In this document: positions 50,357 to 59,398 of the stretch, piece by piece | Layout of the letters: the number at the start of each line of letters is the position of its first letter | Numbering within the stretch: the stretch's first letter is position 1 | Assembly (NCBI RefSeq): GCF_039536765.1 | Contig: NZ_BAAAZF010000001.1 | Location: forward strand, 2,170,001 to 2,234,000 | Source: Parerythrobacter jejuensis | GTDB lineage: Bacteria > Pseudomonadota > Alphaproteobacteria > Sphingomonadales > Sphingomonadaceae | Reading direction: 5' to 3' | Length of the DNA stretch: 64,000 nt | The notes under the pieces: model-generated | Told to the model about the DNA's origin: nothing | The model's input: only the letters and a program-made list of their open reading frames with translations | The model's database searches: none | Translations under genes and position numbers: made by a program

Positions 50357-53300
50357 TTATCGGAAAGCGATGGAGCCGAACTTGTCGTGGCCCACTGCGT
50401 GCACGACAAGGGTCGGGATTCCGAATATGCGTCGGACGGATTCAAGATGTTTCCTGCACGCGCCACAAGCAATCCGGTCAACATATAGCTCCACGACGTC
50501 AGGCATGTCGCCGCCATTGGCGCGCCACATAGCCAGGATGGCATGAAATTCGGCGTGGTCCTTGAATTCGGTCGCGCCGGCATATTCGAGGTCGGCCAGT
50601 CGATTGCTTGAGATGAAACTCGCTCCGGCGCTCTCATCAAGAACCGTCAGGCTCGGCGCGAACTGATTGTTCACACCCAGATACATCTGATCCTGGTCCA
50701 GCGCTGGCTTGGTCCCGTCGGTTGCCAATGCGATCGTTCCATAGCTATCCGCTTCGCCATAGTCGGAATAGCCGAACAGATTACGCAGTTCGTTGATGTC
50801 GTCTTGGCGTGCCTGCTTTATGGCTGCGGCGACGAAGGGAAGCAGCGGGTTCGAATCTTGACCAAGCAGACTCCACGCGGCGGATACCGGGACCCTGATG
50901 GTTTGCAAATCACCATCGACAGTCACCTCGACGTCGACGGCGCCTCTTACAACTTTCTTGACCAGGCCTTGCAGGTTCTCGGACGCATCAGTCGCGTCGA
51001 GGAAATCCCGTCCGATCGTGACATGCGTGTCGGTGTCATCCGAAATACCAAGCAGGTGCCGAATAAGCTCCGGTGCCAAGTCCTGTGCCACCAGTTTGGT
51101 ATGATCGATGTCCTCGGAACTGATCAATTGCCGGATCAGACTTGGCGTCTGCTCGCTGCCCACACCTCCATCGGCAGTGTCGGCAGTTGGAGTATCTGTA
51201 GATTGTGAATCGGGGCCGATAATCAGCTTGAGGGCTGCTGCCTGACTCTGCGGAAGGCCGGAGAGCGGATCGATGTCGCTATTCTGTCCGATGGATGGGA
51301 AATCTGATCCTGCCTCGAATGCCTGGGCAACAATGGCCGCTTCCAGGCTCTTCTTATAACGGGCAGGCCACATATGCTCGCCGGTGCTTTTGACGCCAAA
51401 TATCTCGTCGCTCTGTCCTTCGGCGAACTTGAATTTCCGGGCGCTCGCGGAACGACGCAAGAACTCTCGCAACTCGGGCAGTATATTGGCCAACGTATCG
51501 GCGTCTGCGTCAATCTCTCCAGCTTTGACCTTTTTGGCGAAATTTCGAAGCGCATCGCGGAAACTAGCATCAGCGTCGATATCGGTGGATGTTGCGCTTC
51601 CGCCCTCCTGTTCGGCGGTTGCTTCTGCGTCCTTGCCTGCAAAAGCTGTCCGGATGGCTTCGAGTTCATCAGCCTCGACAACCCGTGTTACGAAGCTGTC
51701 GACAAACCCCTCATCTGTCGTGTTGGGCAGTCGCGTTGAGTCTGTCTCAATGTCGGGCGTACCGCTGCTTACCTCGATGTCGGCTTGCATAACGCGGCGG
51801 TACCGCTTCTCGAAGACCGCAAGGGCCAGGGCAAGCCTTGCATCGGTCAATTCGAAGCCGAACCGGGAAGAAAGCCGCTCTTTCAGAGCAGTCCAATGCG
51901 GTGTCGTCTTGCCCGAAAGACCCTGCAAGAAGTCTGTCATTGCCGTATCCGAGCCACTTTGCGACGTCAGTAGCAGAGTGCGAAAATCATCAGCAGATTC
52001 GCCGAGCCAGCGCCCGATGCGACGGTCGAAGGCTTCGAAAAGCGCGCGCTCCTTGGGCGTCAGTTTGGCCGTGACTGCCGCTTTCTGATCATCCCACGAA
52101 CGCTTCGGCGCGCTTGCATCACTCCCTTCCTCGCTGGCGAAACCTCGCGACCGGACATGCTGCTGGTTCAGCACCTCGGCGAGCCTGGTCGATTTTACCG
52201 CTGCCTGGTCGGTTGCCCCTCCGGCGAACTGGCGCCCGCTGGTGAGGGTGCCTCCAAGGTCTCCGAACACGATGTCTGGCCGCGCTTGCGGCCCCCCAAG
52301 ACTGTCGAGAAAGGCCTGAAACAGAATTCCGCGAGCTTCGCCATCGAATGTGCCAAAGGGCAGATCCGCGCCCGGCGGCTGGGCCATGATCCGCTCGAGT
52401 TCACTTGGCTTGATCCGCATTTTTCCAAGAAGCTGGCTGTTCTCCTGTACGAACCGCTCGAACGCCGCGCGATGTGCACCGCCAGGTGAAACATCGACGA
52501 CCTCCCCTAGATCGCGTCCCCGGACAATGTACGGAACCACTGCGCCCGTTGCTTCGCGATCGCTGGGGCCCTTGGGCTTGGTGTAGACAAATGCGCTCTC
52601 GAGATGCTGCGTCACATACAGGCCATCGGCGAAGTCATCAGTCGCGCCGCCAGGGCGCCTGCTCATGTCGATTCCGCCTTCGATAATGCTCCTGGCACGG
52701 GTGTCCGTCGCGCCGTGGAAAAGCATGAGCAGTGGTTCGCCGGGGCTCAGTTCACCCCGCTCAACCAAGTCCCGACGGGTCGCTCCGAGCACCTGATCTG
52801 ACAAGAGACGGCGGGTATCGATATCGATGGTCTCATCATTGATCACTGCGTGGAGGCGGATCATGCTGTCGGCATCGCCGACCAGGCCTAACGCTTTGAG
52901 CGTGTCATCAAAATCACGCATGCTGGCGCCGGAGTCGGCGGCGCGGCGCATGGCGGTGGCGAGCGCGAGGACTTCGTCCCTGTCGGCCGACCCTAATTGA
53001 CGCTGGTGGACGGGATCTTCGCCTCCGATCAGGCTGCGAGAGATGTGGCGACCGTCCGGATGGCCTTCGCCCAAGAAGCTCGTCGTCTGAATCCGCTCCC
53101 GATGCCGGCCCAAGAAGCGTTGGTTGCCAGTTTCTTGAGCTGCAAATTGCGCGTATTCGCGGGCACTCGAGAATTCCTTCTTGACGACCTGCCGCGCCCG
53201 GGGATCGTAGAAGGTAAGTTCCATGTGATGGCGACCATCCTCGCGCGGAGTAACGCGAAAGACTGTTTCCAGGTCCTGGTTTCCGATGCGGACATCAATA

Positions 53301-56300
53301 GTAGTGGCGAATTCGCCTGCCGCTCCCATGCGACTGGCGGAAAGACTCAAAATCGCATCGGACACGAAGTTGGTAACATCAGCCCCAATCCCGCTGGGCA
53401 GGATATTGGTCAATTGACCGATCGGATCGCCGGATTCGATTGTTGGGTGGGCATGACGTTTCATGACCCAATTCGCGGCAGGCTGCGGGTGGTGTACCGA
53501 GAATGCTGCCCCTTGGACTACGGCGTATTGTCCGGTTTTGACATTGAACGCGAGCCCGACCTCAAGCTTGGGATTGTGTGCGCGTAACGCGTGATAGTTC
53601 CTCAACGCCACTGAGTGGTCTGTTGGTGGTGCGCCGATAATTTCAGTCCGCGCGGGGAACGTGGTTCCCGCTAATACAGCCGGGTCGGTTAGGTCGGCGA
53701 CGATTCTGGCGGCAATGTCCTTGCCATTCCGTGTGTGAGCAGGACGGAGGGTCTGCACCAATTGCGGCTCGGTGGCACCATCGCCCAGATCGAGTTGGGT
53801 AGTCGACCCTTCCAGAATCCCTCTGTCGTGACCCAATGGCTGGCCAGCCAGATCAAGGCTGCCGGTGCTATCATCCGGCCCGGCAAATCGGGGAATGGCT
53901 GGCAGGCCATCTGTGCCAATATATTCGACATTGTCATCGCCCATCGCTGGTGGCTGGAGGTCACGCAGCGCTTTGGGCAGGGATGAGTCCCCGTCCTCAC
54001 TGGCAAACCCTGCGTCCCGAAACGCATGCGGGTCGTCCGGTGCAGCATTATCGTTCGCCGCCTCAGCCTCCATGGCGCGTCTTTGTTCGGCCCAGCCTTG
54101 GTCTTCGTTCCAGCGATGCTCGGCTGCGTCGCCTTTGACGAACCGGCGTCTCGCTCCTTCGGCAACGCCTTCGGCGCTGCTCTGGAATGCATTTTGCAAG
54201 CCAGCCCAGAACATTTCTTCGGCAAATGTCGCAGCCGTGATGCGCTTGTTGAGCAGGAAGCGGTCGTAGCCCAGTTCGAGGCCTTTGCTGAGCGAGCCGC
54301 TCAAGCCGCCGGACAGACTACGGTTGAGGATGTCCATGTAGCCGCGGCTGGAAAACGCTTCGGCGTTGCGAAAGATGAACTCTGCCATCTCGTCATCCGA
54401 GATGTTCATTTGCCGGGCCAGGCGCTGGGCCCGGTCGCGTCCCAGTCGATTGAGGATCTGCCCTCCGCCACGCATCGCAGCTTCGGTGATGCCGGCTCCC
54501 GCTGCCCCGCTCAGGAATCCGCGACCGAAACCATGTGCGACATTTGACCAGTAATCCTCGCTGTTCTTGAAACGCGGGTCCATTGCAGCTGCGGTTGCAC
54601 CGGAGGCGCCGCCAGAAAGGCCGCCAACGACCATATTTTGCCACATCTTGGGTTGCGCCAGTTGGCCACCGGCTCTTGCGATATCGTCCGCAGCGCCGGC
54701 CGCTCCGCCAACGAGGCGCGCTGCATCATCCACTTTGTCGGCACCGCGCACAGCCAGCGAGAGCGCTTCCTCCGACATCCGCCAGCTCTTGGACAGTGCG
54801 CCCAGGGCTGCCCTGCCGCCAGCTTGCCCGGCGGTAGCCGCGCCGCGCAAATAGACAGTCGCTGCGCCGCCCAGGCCGGCAGTCGCTGCCGAGACGATAT
54901 TGGTGGCGAGATCGGTCAGCATCTGGTCCTTGCTGTACCGGTTGCCCTTGATCATCATGGTCGTACCCATGGCCAGCACGCCGGCGCCCATGGTGACCAG
55001 CATCGGAATCCAGATCGAGGCTGCCGCTCCGCCGGTAAGGAAGGTGGTCACGATCGCAGCGGTCATGACGATCGCAGTAGCGATGTAATTGGCCACCCGA
55101 TCGACGGCCTGGGTGTAGTTGTCCGAATAGAACCGGGCGAGACCCATCGCCGCGTTGAAGTCTCCTGCTGTCGTGCCCTCCGGTGGATCGAAGCTGCCAT
55201 CCGGATTGAAATTGCCGGCAATGACGGGCTGACCGGTGGTCGGGTCGGTCGCTGTGATGCGGCCCATCGAGTCGAGCTCGATATCGTCCGTCCCCATCAT
55301 AATCCGCAAGCGGTTGGCGTTTTCGACCAGGTCAGAATACTCGCGATAGGCGAGGGCCTGACCTGCAAATGTCGACTGCTCGATTTGCATGTCCATCGTG
55401 CGCTGCGCGATGTGACCAGCCTCGTACTCGTTCTGAGGTACGCCGTTCATCAGCAGCTCGAGCTCGTTAGCCTCGTCGCCGCTAAAGGCTGCACTCCAGT
55501 TGTAATTGGCACCGCGTGCCGCGTTCAGCGCGATACCGGTCGGGCCCAGAAGAACGGGCAAGAGATAATCTGTGGCACTGAAGCGGTGCTCGCCCAGACC
55601 CATCGCTTCTTCAAAACTGGGGCCGCCCGGATGGGCAGTGTTCCAATCGCGCATGAGAGCGTCGATCTCGGTCCGGTCCATCCGCGAGAGTTGGGTCCGC
55701 GCAACATCAAAGTTCTCGTTGGCGATGGCGTATTCCATCGTCGCGACGGGGTCGCCCCGCGCGTTGTTGACCCACCCGTTCATCATGTCGCGGGCATTGG
55801 CGTCGTCTTCGAAAGCACTGTTGATATGGCCCGAAATCTCGGCCTGGACGTCCTCGGTCGAGGGCGCATCCTGCAAGCTCATGCCCTGACTGTCGGCGCT
55901 ATATTCGGCGTAGAGCGCAAAGATGCGTCGCCGCTTTTCTTCTGCAGTTTCCAGGCCGCTCTCGCGGGCCTGCGCGTTGTACCCGCCCATGCGCACCGCG
56001 TCGGCACCGGAGGGCTGGAGGACGCGTTGCATCACCTCGGGCCGGGGATCTCCGCGGCTGCGATGGGTTTCCGCGTAAAGCTCGGCAGCCAGCGCTTCTT
56101 CGCTGTCAAAGCCATGCGTCATACCCATTTCGATTACGCGGGCATATTCGGGGTCGAATTCCTGGGTATACTGCTCCCAAGTGTAGTGCCCCAGGCGTTC
56201 GTCATAGACGCGGCGGAATCTGTCGCGGCTCGCCGTGGCATAGTTCATCAGGGTGGAGCCGGGATCCTCGCTCGTTGTGGCGGCCCCCCGGCGCGCTTGC

Positions 56301-59300
56301 TGCGACACACCCCGCAGTCCGGCAAATGCGGTTTCGGTTTCGCGGAAACTGCGCTGGCTACGCTGTTGCTGGACCTCGCCATGCTCGAGTTCGAAAAGAT
56401 CGCGCCTTTGCCTCCCAGCGTCAGCTTCTGCCGCCCAGCTGCCAGCGCTCTGTTCGGCAGTGCGGATCGCCTCCATTACTTTCTGGCCGCCTTTTTCGCC
56501 GATCCCTTCTTCCCAGCGCAGACGGTCGACTTCGCGGCGTAACTCGGTGGCCCGCACCGCTTCCGCCCCACCGCTCATCATCAAGTTGAAACGTTCCAGC
56601 TCCTCGCGGTTCATGCCCGAACGCAGTTCCTTGAGCTGACTTGGTGGGGCGGCGCGCAAGGCCTCCAATTGGCTCGGCGTGAGATTGTTCATCACCGATT
56701 CCATGGTGGCGCTGTCGTTCCAGCCGACCATCGCTGCAGTAAGCCGATTGATTGCAGCGCCGGTAACATCGCCGTCGAGTGAGTCGTTGAATGTCTTGAT
56801 CTTGGCATCCATGGTGGACGGCCAGGAAAGCTCGTTCATCACCCAGTGTCGGAATGTCCTGCGCAGACCCCAACCGCGGCTATTGGTGCCAAAAAAGCGT
56901 TCGAAGAACTGACCATGGGTCGCTGTTATTCCTTCGACCTTGCCCAGTATGGCGTCGATATCTGCATTCAGATAGACGTCGAGCAACGTGTTGATTTGCG
57001 AGCCGCGTGTCGTCAGCCCTCCTGGCACTTTTTCCTTGGCGTCAGTCACCAGTTTTTCCATCACGTCATGCGTCATGGGGCTCTGCGAGATATCGCGCAT
57101 TCGATCGGCGTAGCCGGTGGGCGATAGGGGATCAGCAGGCATGCTCATGCCGGGATCGACCGACATTGAGCCGTCGGACGTACCGGTGTTTGGTTCACTG
57201 GACGAGGTGGCATCGCTCGACTGGCTGCTCGTGGCGCCCTCATCCTCGGGTATGGATTGGTTGGTTTCCTCTCCGCCACATCCGTCGCAGGTTTCCGGGG
57301 GAGGAGGCTGTGGTGCGGGTGTACGCTCCGCTTGCGAATCGCCTCCTTCTGCTCCTGGCCCCGCAGTGGAACGCTCCGTGCTTTGATATTGCGCGGTGGA
57401 GGAGTCACCTCCTTCCTCGCCACCTCCGCCCGGGGAGCGGTTGGAGGTCCCTGTCATCGCAACATCGACGGCATATCCCGCCTGGTCGATCGCGGCATGC
57501 ATGCGCTGCACGGCCTGAGTGTATCCCTCATCGACATCAGGCAGGAAATTCTCGGCGGTTTCGGCGAAGCTCTTCGTGATCGGCCGCAGATCGGACATGG
57601 CCTTGCGGACCTGTTTCGAGACACCTTCCCCGGCCTGGGCAATGGCTTCGCGGCGTTTGGATCGGGCTTCGTCAAGCTGGTCTGACCGGAGGCGGCCCGC
57701 TTCCACTGCCCGTTCGATCAGGGCTTCCTGGACTGTTAGGATCGAAGCTTGCGCAAGATCCGGCTCGCTCTCCAGAATGCCGGCTACCTGGGATAGTAAG
57801 CTATCGGCGGATTCCATCGCTTGTTGTGCGAACTGGATTGGCGTCAGACCTTGCGCTTCGGCGGTCTCGATCAGCCTTTGCCGGATGCCGTCGGCCGATG
57901 CCGGCAATGCGTCACGGTTTGCCTCCAGACGGTCAATTATGGCCTGAACCTGAGCCGAAGCTTGAGCGGCCTCAGCGTCTTCTTCCGCCTCAGCTGTTTG
58001 CTGCAGAATATCGCGCATACCATCATGGCCAGCGACCAGATTTTCGTCAGCGCTCTCCCCAGCTTCGAGCGCGCTCTCGCGCAGGCTCGCGACCGTTTCG
58101 TTCAGGCTTGAAAGACTGCTGGCCAGCAGCTCGTCGACTTGGCGAGGGCCTAACTCGGCCACTTGATAGACGAAGCCGGCGATACCCGCGATCCCGGAAT
58201 CGATCTTGCACGGGATGCAGCGGAAGCTGGCGATCAGCGTATTGGCGATCTGCTCGTAATTATCGGCGATTTTCTGCTTCACGAGATCGGCCCTGCCTGG
58301 CACGAATTCTATGATCGCTTCTTTCGTGGCAGTCGTCAGCAGGGCCCCGTAACCAGACGGCCCCTCGTTGAGGTGATCAAGCGCGCTCCAACCGGTATCG
58401 ATGCCGCGAACGACAACATCTTCTAGGTTGGCCGATTGCGGATTCTGCCTCAGATTCTCCATCGCATCGCTGGCGGCGCGACTGTTGTCATACAGCAGTT
58501 GCTCACCTTCGATAATGCGCGAAATCAGGCTGGCCCGCTCCTGTATTACCGGATCAAGATCTCGGTCATATGCATCCTTGCGCTCACGCAGCGAACGCTT
58601 GGCAGCGGAGGCCGCGCTTTCGAAGTCGCTCGCCATGCGGGCACCCGACATGTCGAGATGGAACAACCAGCCGTCCACCGAGCTCGACAGGTCCCGCCGG
58701 GCCAACACCAGATCGGTCGACAGAGTCCTCAGGTTCAGGTCCAGCGATTGCTGGCGCTCCTGGTGCTGTGACCTCAGGAAACTGGCCGTCTCGCGCTCGA
58801 CGCTGCGCGTCTCTCGATCCAGCGATGTCATTGCCGCACGGACCGAGGCAACTGCATTCGAGAAGGCACCGCGAAAGTCGGGCAGGTTGCCGACTTCGTC
58901 ATCGCTGTTCTGCGTCAACTTGGCAGGGTCCACACCCAGGCTGGATGCAGGCGGTGCCAGAGCGGAGGAAAGTTTGAGCGACGCCACCTTGCTCAGGACA
59001 AGAAGGGGCCCCTGTTCAGGACGGCTATCTTGCTGAAACGCATTGAAGATGATCTGGTTCGGACCGTCGCCTTGCGCGATGACCCCTCCGCGGCGGCCGG
59101 AACGCCGTTGTCTCTGCCGAGGGGGCTGCTCCTCTTGCGCCGGAGGTTCAAACGCGGCCTGGATCGCCGGGTCATGCAGCGGATCGTATCCATAGGCGGC
59201 ATAGAGAGACTCGGTTGACACGCCTTGTTGCAGGTAGCCGGCAGTCCCGCCACCTGACCCCGTCGTACTACCATGGCGCTCCGTCCGGGCGGGGGCAGAT

Positions 59301-59398
59301 GATTGTGGTGCGCCTCCGCTCCTAGTTGCATTGCTGGTGCCGGAAGAGGTCGGAGCCCTGCCCGGGCGGGAGCGCGATGCAGAGCGGGGCCGATTCAT
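50357..59398 (-). CDS. Giant 3013-residue polymorphic-toxin-like protein, putative eCIS cargo, with C-terminal deaminase
   Basis: Layout by residue: 1-105 disordered, Ser/Thr/Gly-rich and basic (eight Arg and one acidic residue in the first 50); 130-650 mostly helical and charged; 655-755 acidic linker with CDGCGG; 760-1300 helical; 1438-1483 two hydrophobic helices, then Gly/Ala-rich sequence to 1640; 1911-2095 a strand-rich module with HAHP (1982-1985) and LPSGIGAD; 2215-2400 an ADP-ribosyltransferase-like module (LLMLFHGATDTRARSIIEGG, His2228; DGLYVTQ, Tyr2261; FDGEARG, Glu2354); 2440-2890 helical; 2900-3013 a deaminase-like module with H2948-A-E2950 and C2978-GA-C2981. It starts inside the ATPase gene (ATGA overlap) and is the last gene of the run. 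I infer a toxin loaded into a contractile injection particle. No DUF4157 HExxH is seen. The whole frame is intact. Confidence 0.75.
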   Translation of the reverse strand: MNRPRSASRSRPGRAPTSSGTSNATRSGGAPQSSAPARTERHGSTTGSGGGTAGYLQQGVSTESLYAAYGYDPLHDPAIQAAFEPPAQEEQPPRQRQRRSGRRGGVIAQGDGPNQIIFNAFQQDSRPEQGPLLVLSKVASLKLSSALAPPASSLGVDPAKLTQNSDDEVGNLPDFRGAFSNAVASVRAAMTSLDRETRSVERETASFLRSQHQERQQSLDLNLRTLSTDLVLARRDLSSSVDGWLFHLDMSGARMASDFESAASAAKRSLRERKDAYDRDLDPVIQERASLISRIIEGEQLLYDNSRAASDAMENLRQNPQSANLEDVVVRGIDTGWSALDHLNEGPSGYGALLTTATKEAIIEFVPGRADLVKQKIADNYEQIANTLIASFRCIPCKIDSGIAGIAGFVYQVAELGPRQVDELLASSLSSLNETVASLRESALEAGESADENLVAGHDGMRDILQQTAEAEEDAEAAQASAQVQAIIDRLEANRDALPASADGIRQRLIETAEAQGLTPIQFAQQAMESADSLLSQVAGILESEPDLAQASILTVQEALIERAVEAGRLRSDQLDEARSKRREAIAQAGEGVSKQVRKAMSDLRPITKSFAETAENFLPDVDEGYTQAVQRMHAAIDQAGYAVDVAMTGTSNRSPGGGGEEGGDSSTAQYQSTERSTAGPGAEGGDSQAERTPAPQPPPPETCDGCGGEETNQSIPEDEGATSSQSSDATSSSEPNTGTSDGSMSVDPGMSMPADPLSPTGYADRMRDISQSPMTHDVMEKLVTDAKEKVPGGLTTRGSQINTLLDVYLNADIDAILGKVEGITATHGQFFERFFGTNSRGWGLRRTFRHWVMNELSWPSTMDAKIKTFNDSLDGDVTGAAINRLTAAMVGWNDSATMESVMNNLTPSQLEALRAAPPSQLKELRSGMNREELERFNLMMSGGAEAVRATELRREVDRLRWEEGIGEKGGQKVMEAIRTAEQSAGSWAAEADAGRQRRDLFELEHGEVQQQRSQRSFRETETAFAGLRGVSQQARRGAATTSEDPGSTLMNYATASRDRFRRVYDERLGHYTWEQYTQEFDPEYARVIEMGMTHGFDSEEALAAELYAETHRSRGDPRPEVMQRVLQPSGADAVRMGGYNAQARESGLETAEEKRRRIFALYAEYSADSQGMSLQDAPSTEDVQAEISGHINSAFEDDANARDMMNGWVNNARGDPVATMEYAIANENFDVARTQLSRMDRTEIDALMRDWNTAHPGGPSFEEAMGLGEHRFSATDYLLPVLLGPTGIALNAARGANYNWSAAFSGDEANELELLMNGVPQNEYEAGHIAQRTMDMQIEQSTFAGQALAYREYSDLVENANRLRIMMGTDDIELDSMGRITATDPTTGQPVIAGNFNPDGSFDPPEGTTAGDFNAAMGLARFYSDNYTQAVDRVANYIATAIVMTAAIVTTFLTGGAAASIWIPMLVTMGAGVLAMGTTMMIKGNRYSKDQMLTDLATNIVSAATAGLGGAATVYLRGAATAGQAGGRAALGALSKSWRMSEEALSLAVRGADKVDDAARLVGGAAGAADDIARAGGQLAQPKMWQNMVVGGLSGGASGATAAAMDPRFKNSEDYWSNVAHGFGRGFLSGAAGAGITEAAMRGGGQILNRLGRDRAQRLARQMNISDDEMAEFIFRNAEAFSSRGYMDILNRSLSGGLSGSLSKGLELGYDRFLLNKRITAATFAEEMFWAGLQNAFQSSAEGVAEGARRRFVKGDAAEHRWNEDQGWAEQRRAMEAEAANDNAAPDDPHAFRDAGFASEDGDSSLPKALRDLQPPAMGDDNVEYIGTDGLPAIPRFAGPDDSTGSLDLAGQPLGHDRGILEGSTTQLDLGDGATEPQLVQTLRPAHTRNGKDIAARIVADLTDPAVLAGTTFPARTEIIGAPPTDHSVALRNYHALRAHNPKLEVGLAFNVKTGQYAVVQGAAFSVHHPQPAANWVMKRHAHPTIESGDPIGQLTNILPSGIGADVTNFVSDAILSLSASRMGAAGEFATTIDVRIGNQDLETVFRVTPREDGRHHMELTFYDPRARQVVKKEFSSAREYAQFAAQETGNQRFLGRHRERIQTTSFLGEGHPDGRHISRSLIGGEDPVHQRQLGSADRDEVLALATAMRRAADSGASMRDFDDTLKALGLVGDADSMIRLHAVINDETIDIDTRRLLSDQVLGATRRDLVERGELSPGEPLLMLFHGATDTRARSIIEGGIDMSRRPGGATDDFADGLYVTQHLESAFVYTKPKGPSDREATGAVVPYIVRGRDLGEVVDVSPGGAHRAAFERFVQENSQLLGKMRIKPSELERIMAQPPGADLPFGTFDGEARGILFQAFLDSLGGPQARPDIVFGDLGGTLTSGRQFAGGATDQAAVKSTRLAEVLNQQHVRSRGFASEEGSDASAPKRSWDDQKAAVTAKLTPKERALFEAFDRRIGRWLGESADDFRTLLLTSQSGSDTAMTDFLQGLSGKTTPHWTALKERLSSRFGFELTDARLALALAVFEKRYRRVMQADIEVSSGTPDIETDSTRLPNTTDEGFVDSFVTRVVEADELEAIRTAFAGKDAEATAEQEGGSATSTDIDADASFRDALRNFAKKVKAGEIDADADTLANILPELREFLRRSASARKFKFAEGQSDEIFGVKSTGEHMWPARYKKSLEAAIVAQAFEAGSDFPSIGQNSDIDPLSGLPQSQAAALKLIIGPDSQSTDTPTADTADGGVGSEQTPSLIRQLISSEDIDHTKLVAQDLAPELIRHLLGISDDTDTHVTIGRDFLDATDASENLQGLVKKVVRGAVDVEVTVDGDLQTIRVPVSAAWSLLGQDSNPLLPFVAAAIKQARQDDINELRNLFGYSDYGEADSYGTIALATDGTKPALDQDQMYLGVNNQFAPSLTVLDESAGASFISSNRLADLEYAGATEFKDHAEFHAILAMWRANGGDMPDVVELYVDRIACGACRKHLESVRRIFGIPTLVVHAVGHDKFGSIAFR

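Noticed and set aside
54638-56542. 634-codon open frame on the plus strand inside the giant gene
   Set aside because: It is antisense to a frame with good protein features, has no ribosome-binding site and encodes Arg/His/Gly-rich sequence, as expected from GC-rich third positions.
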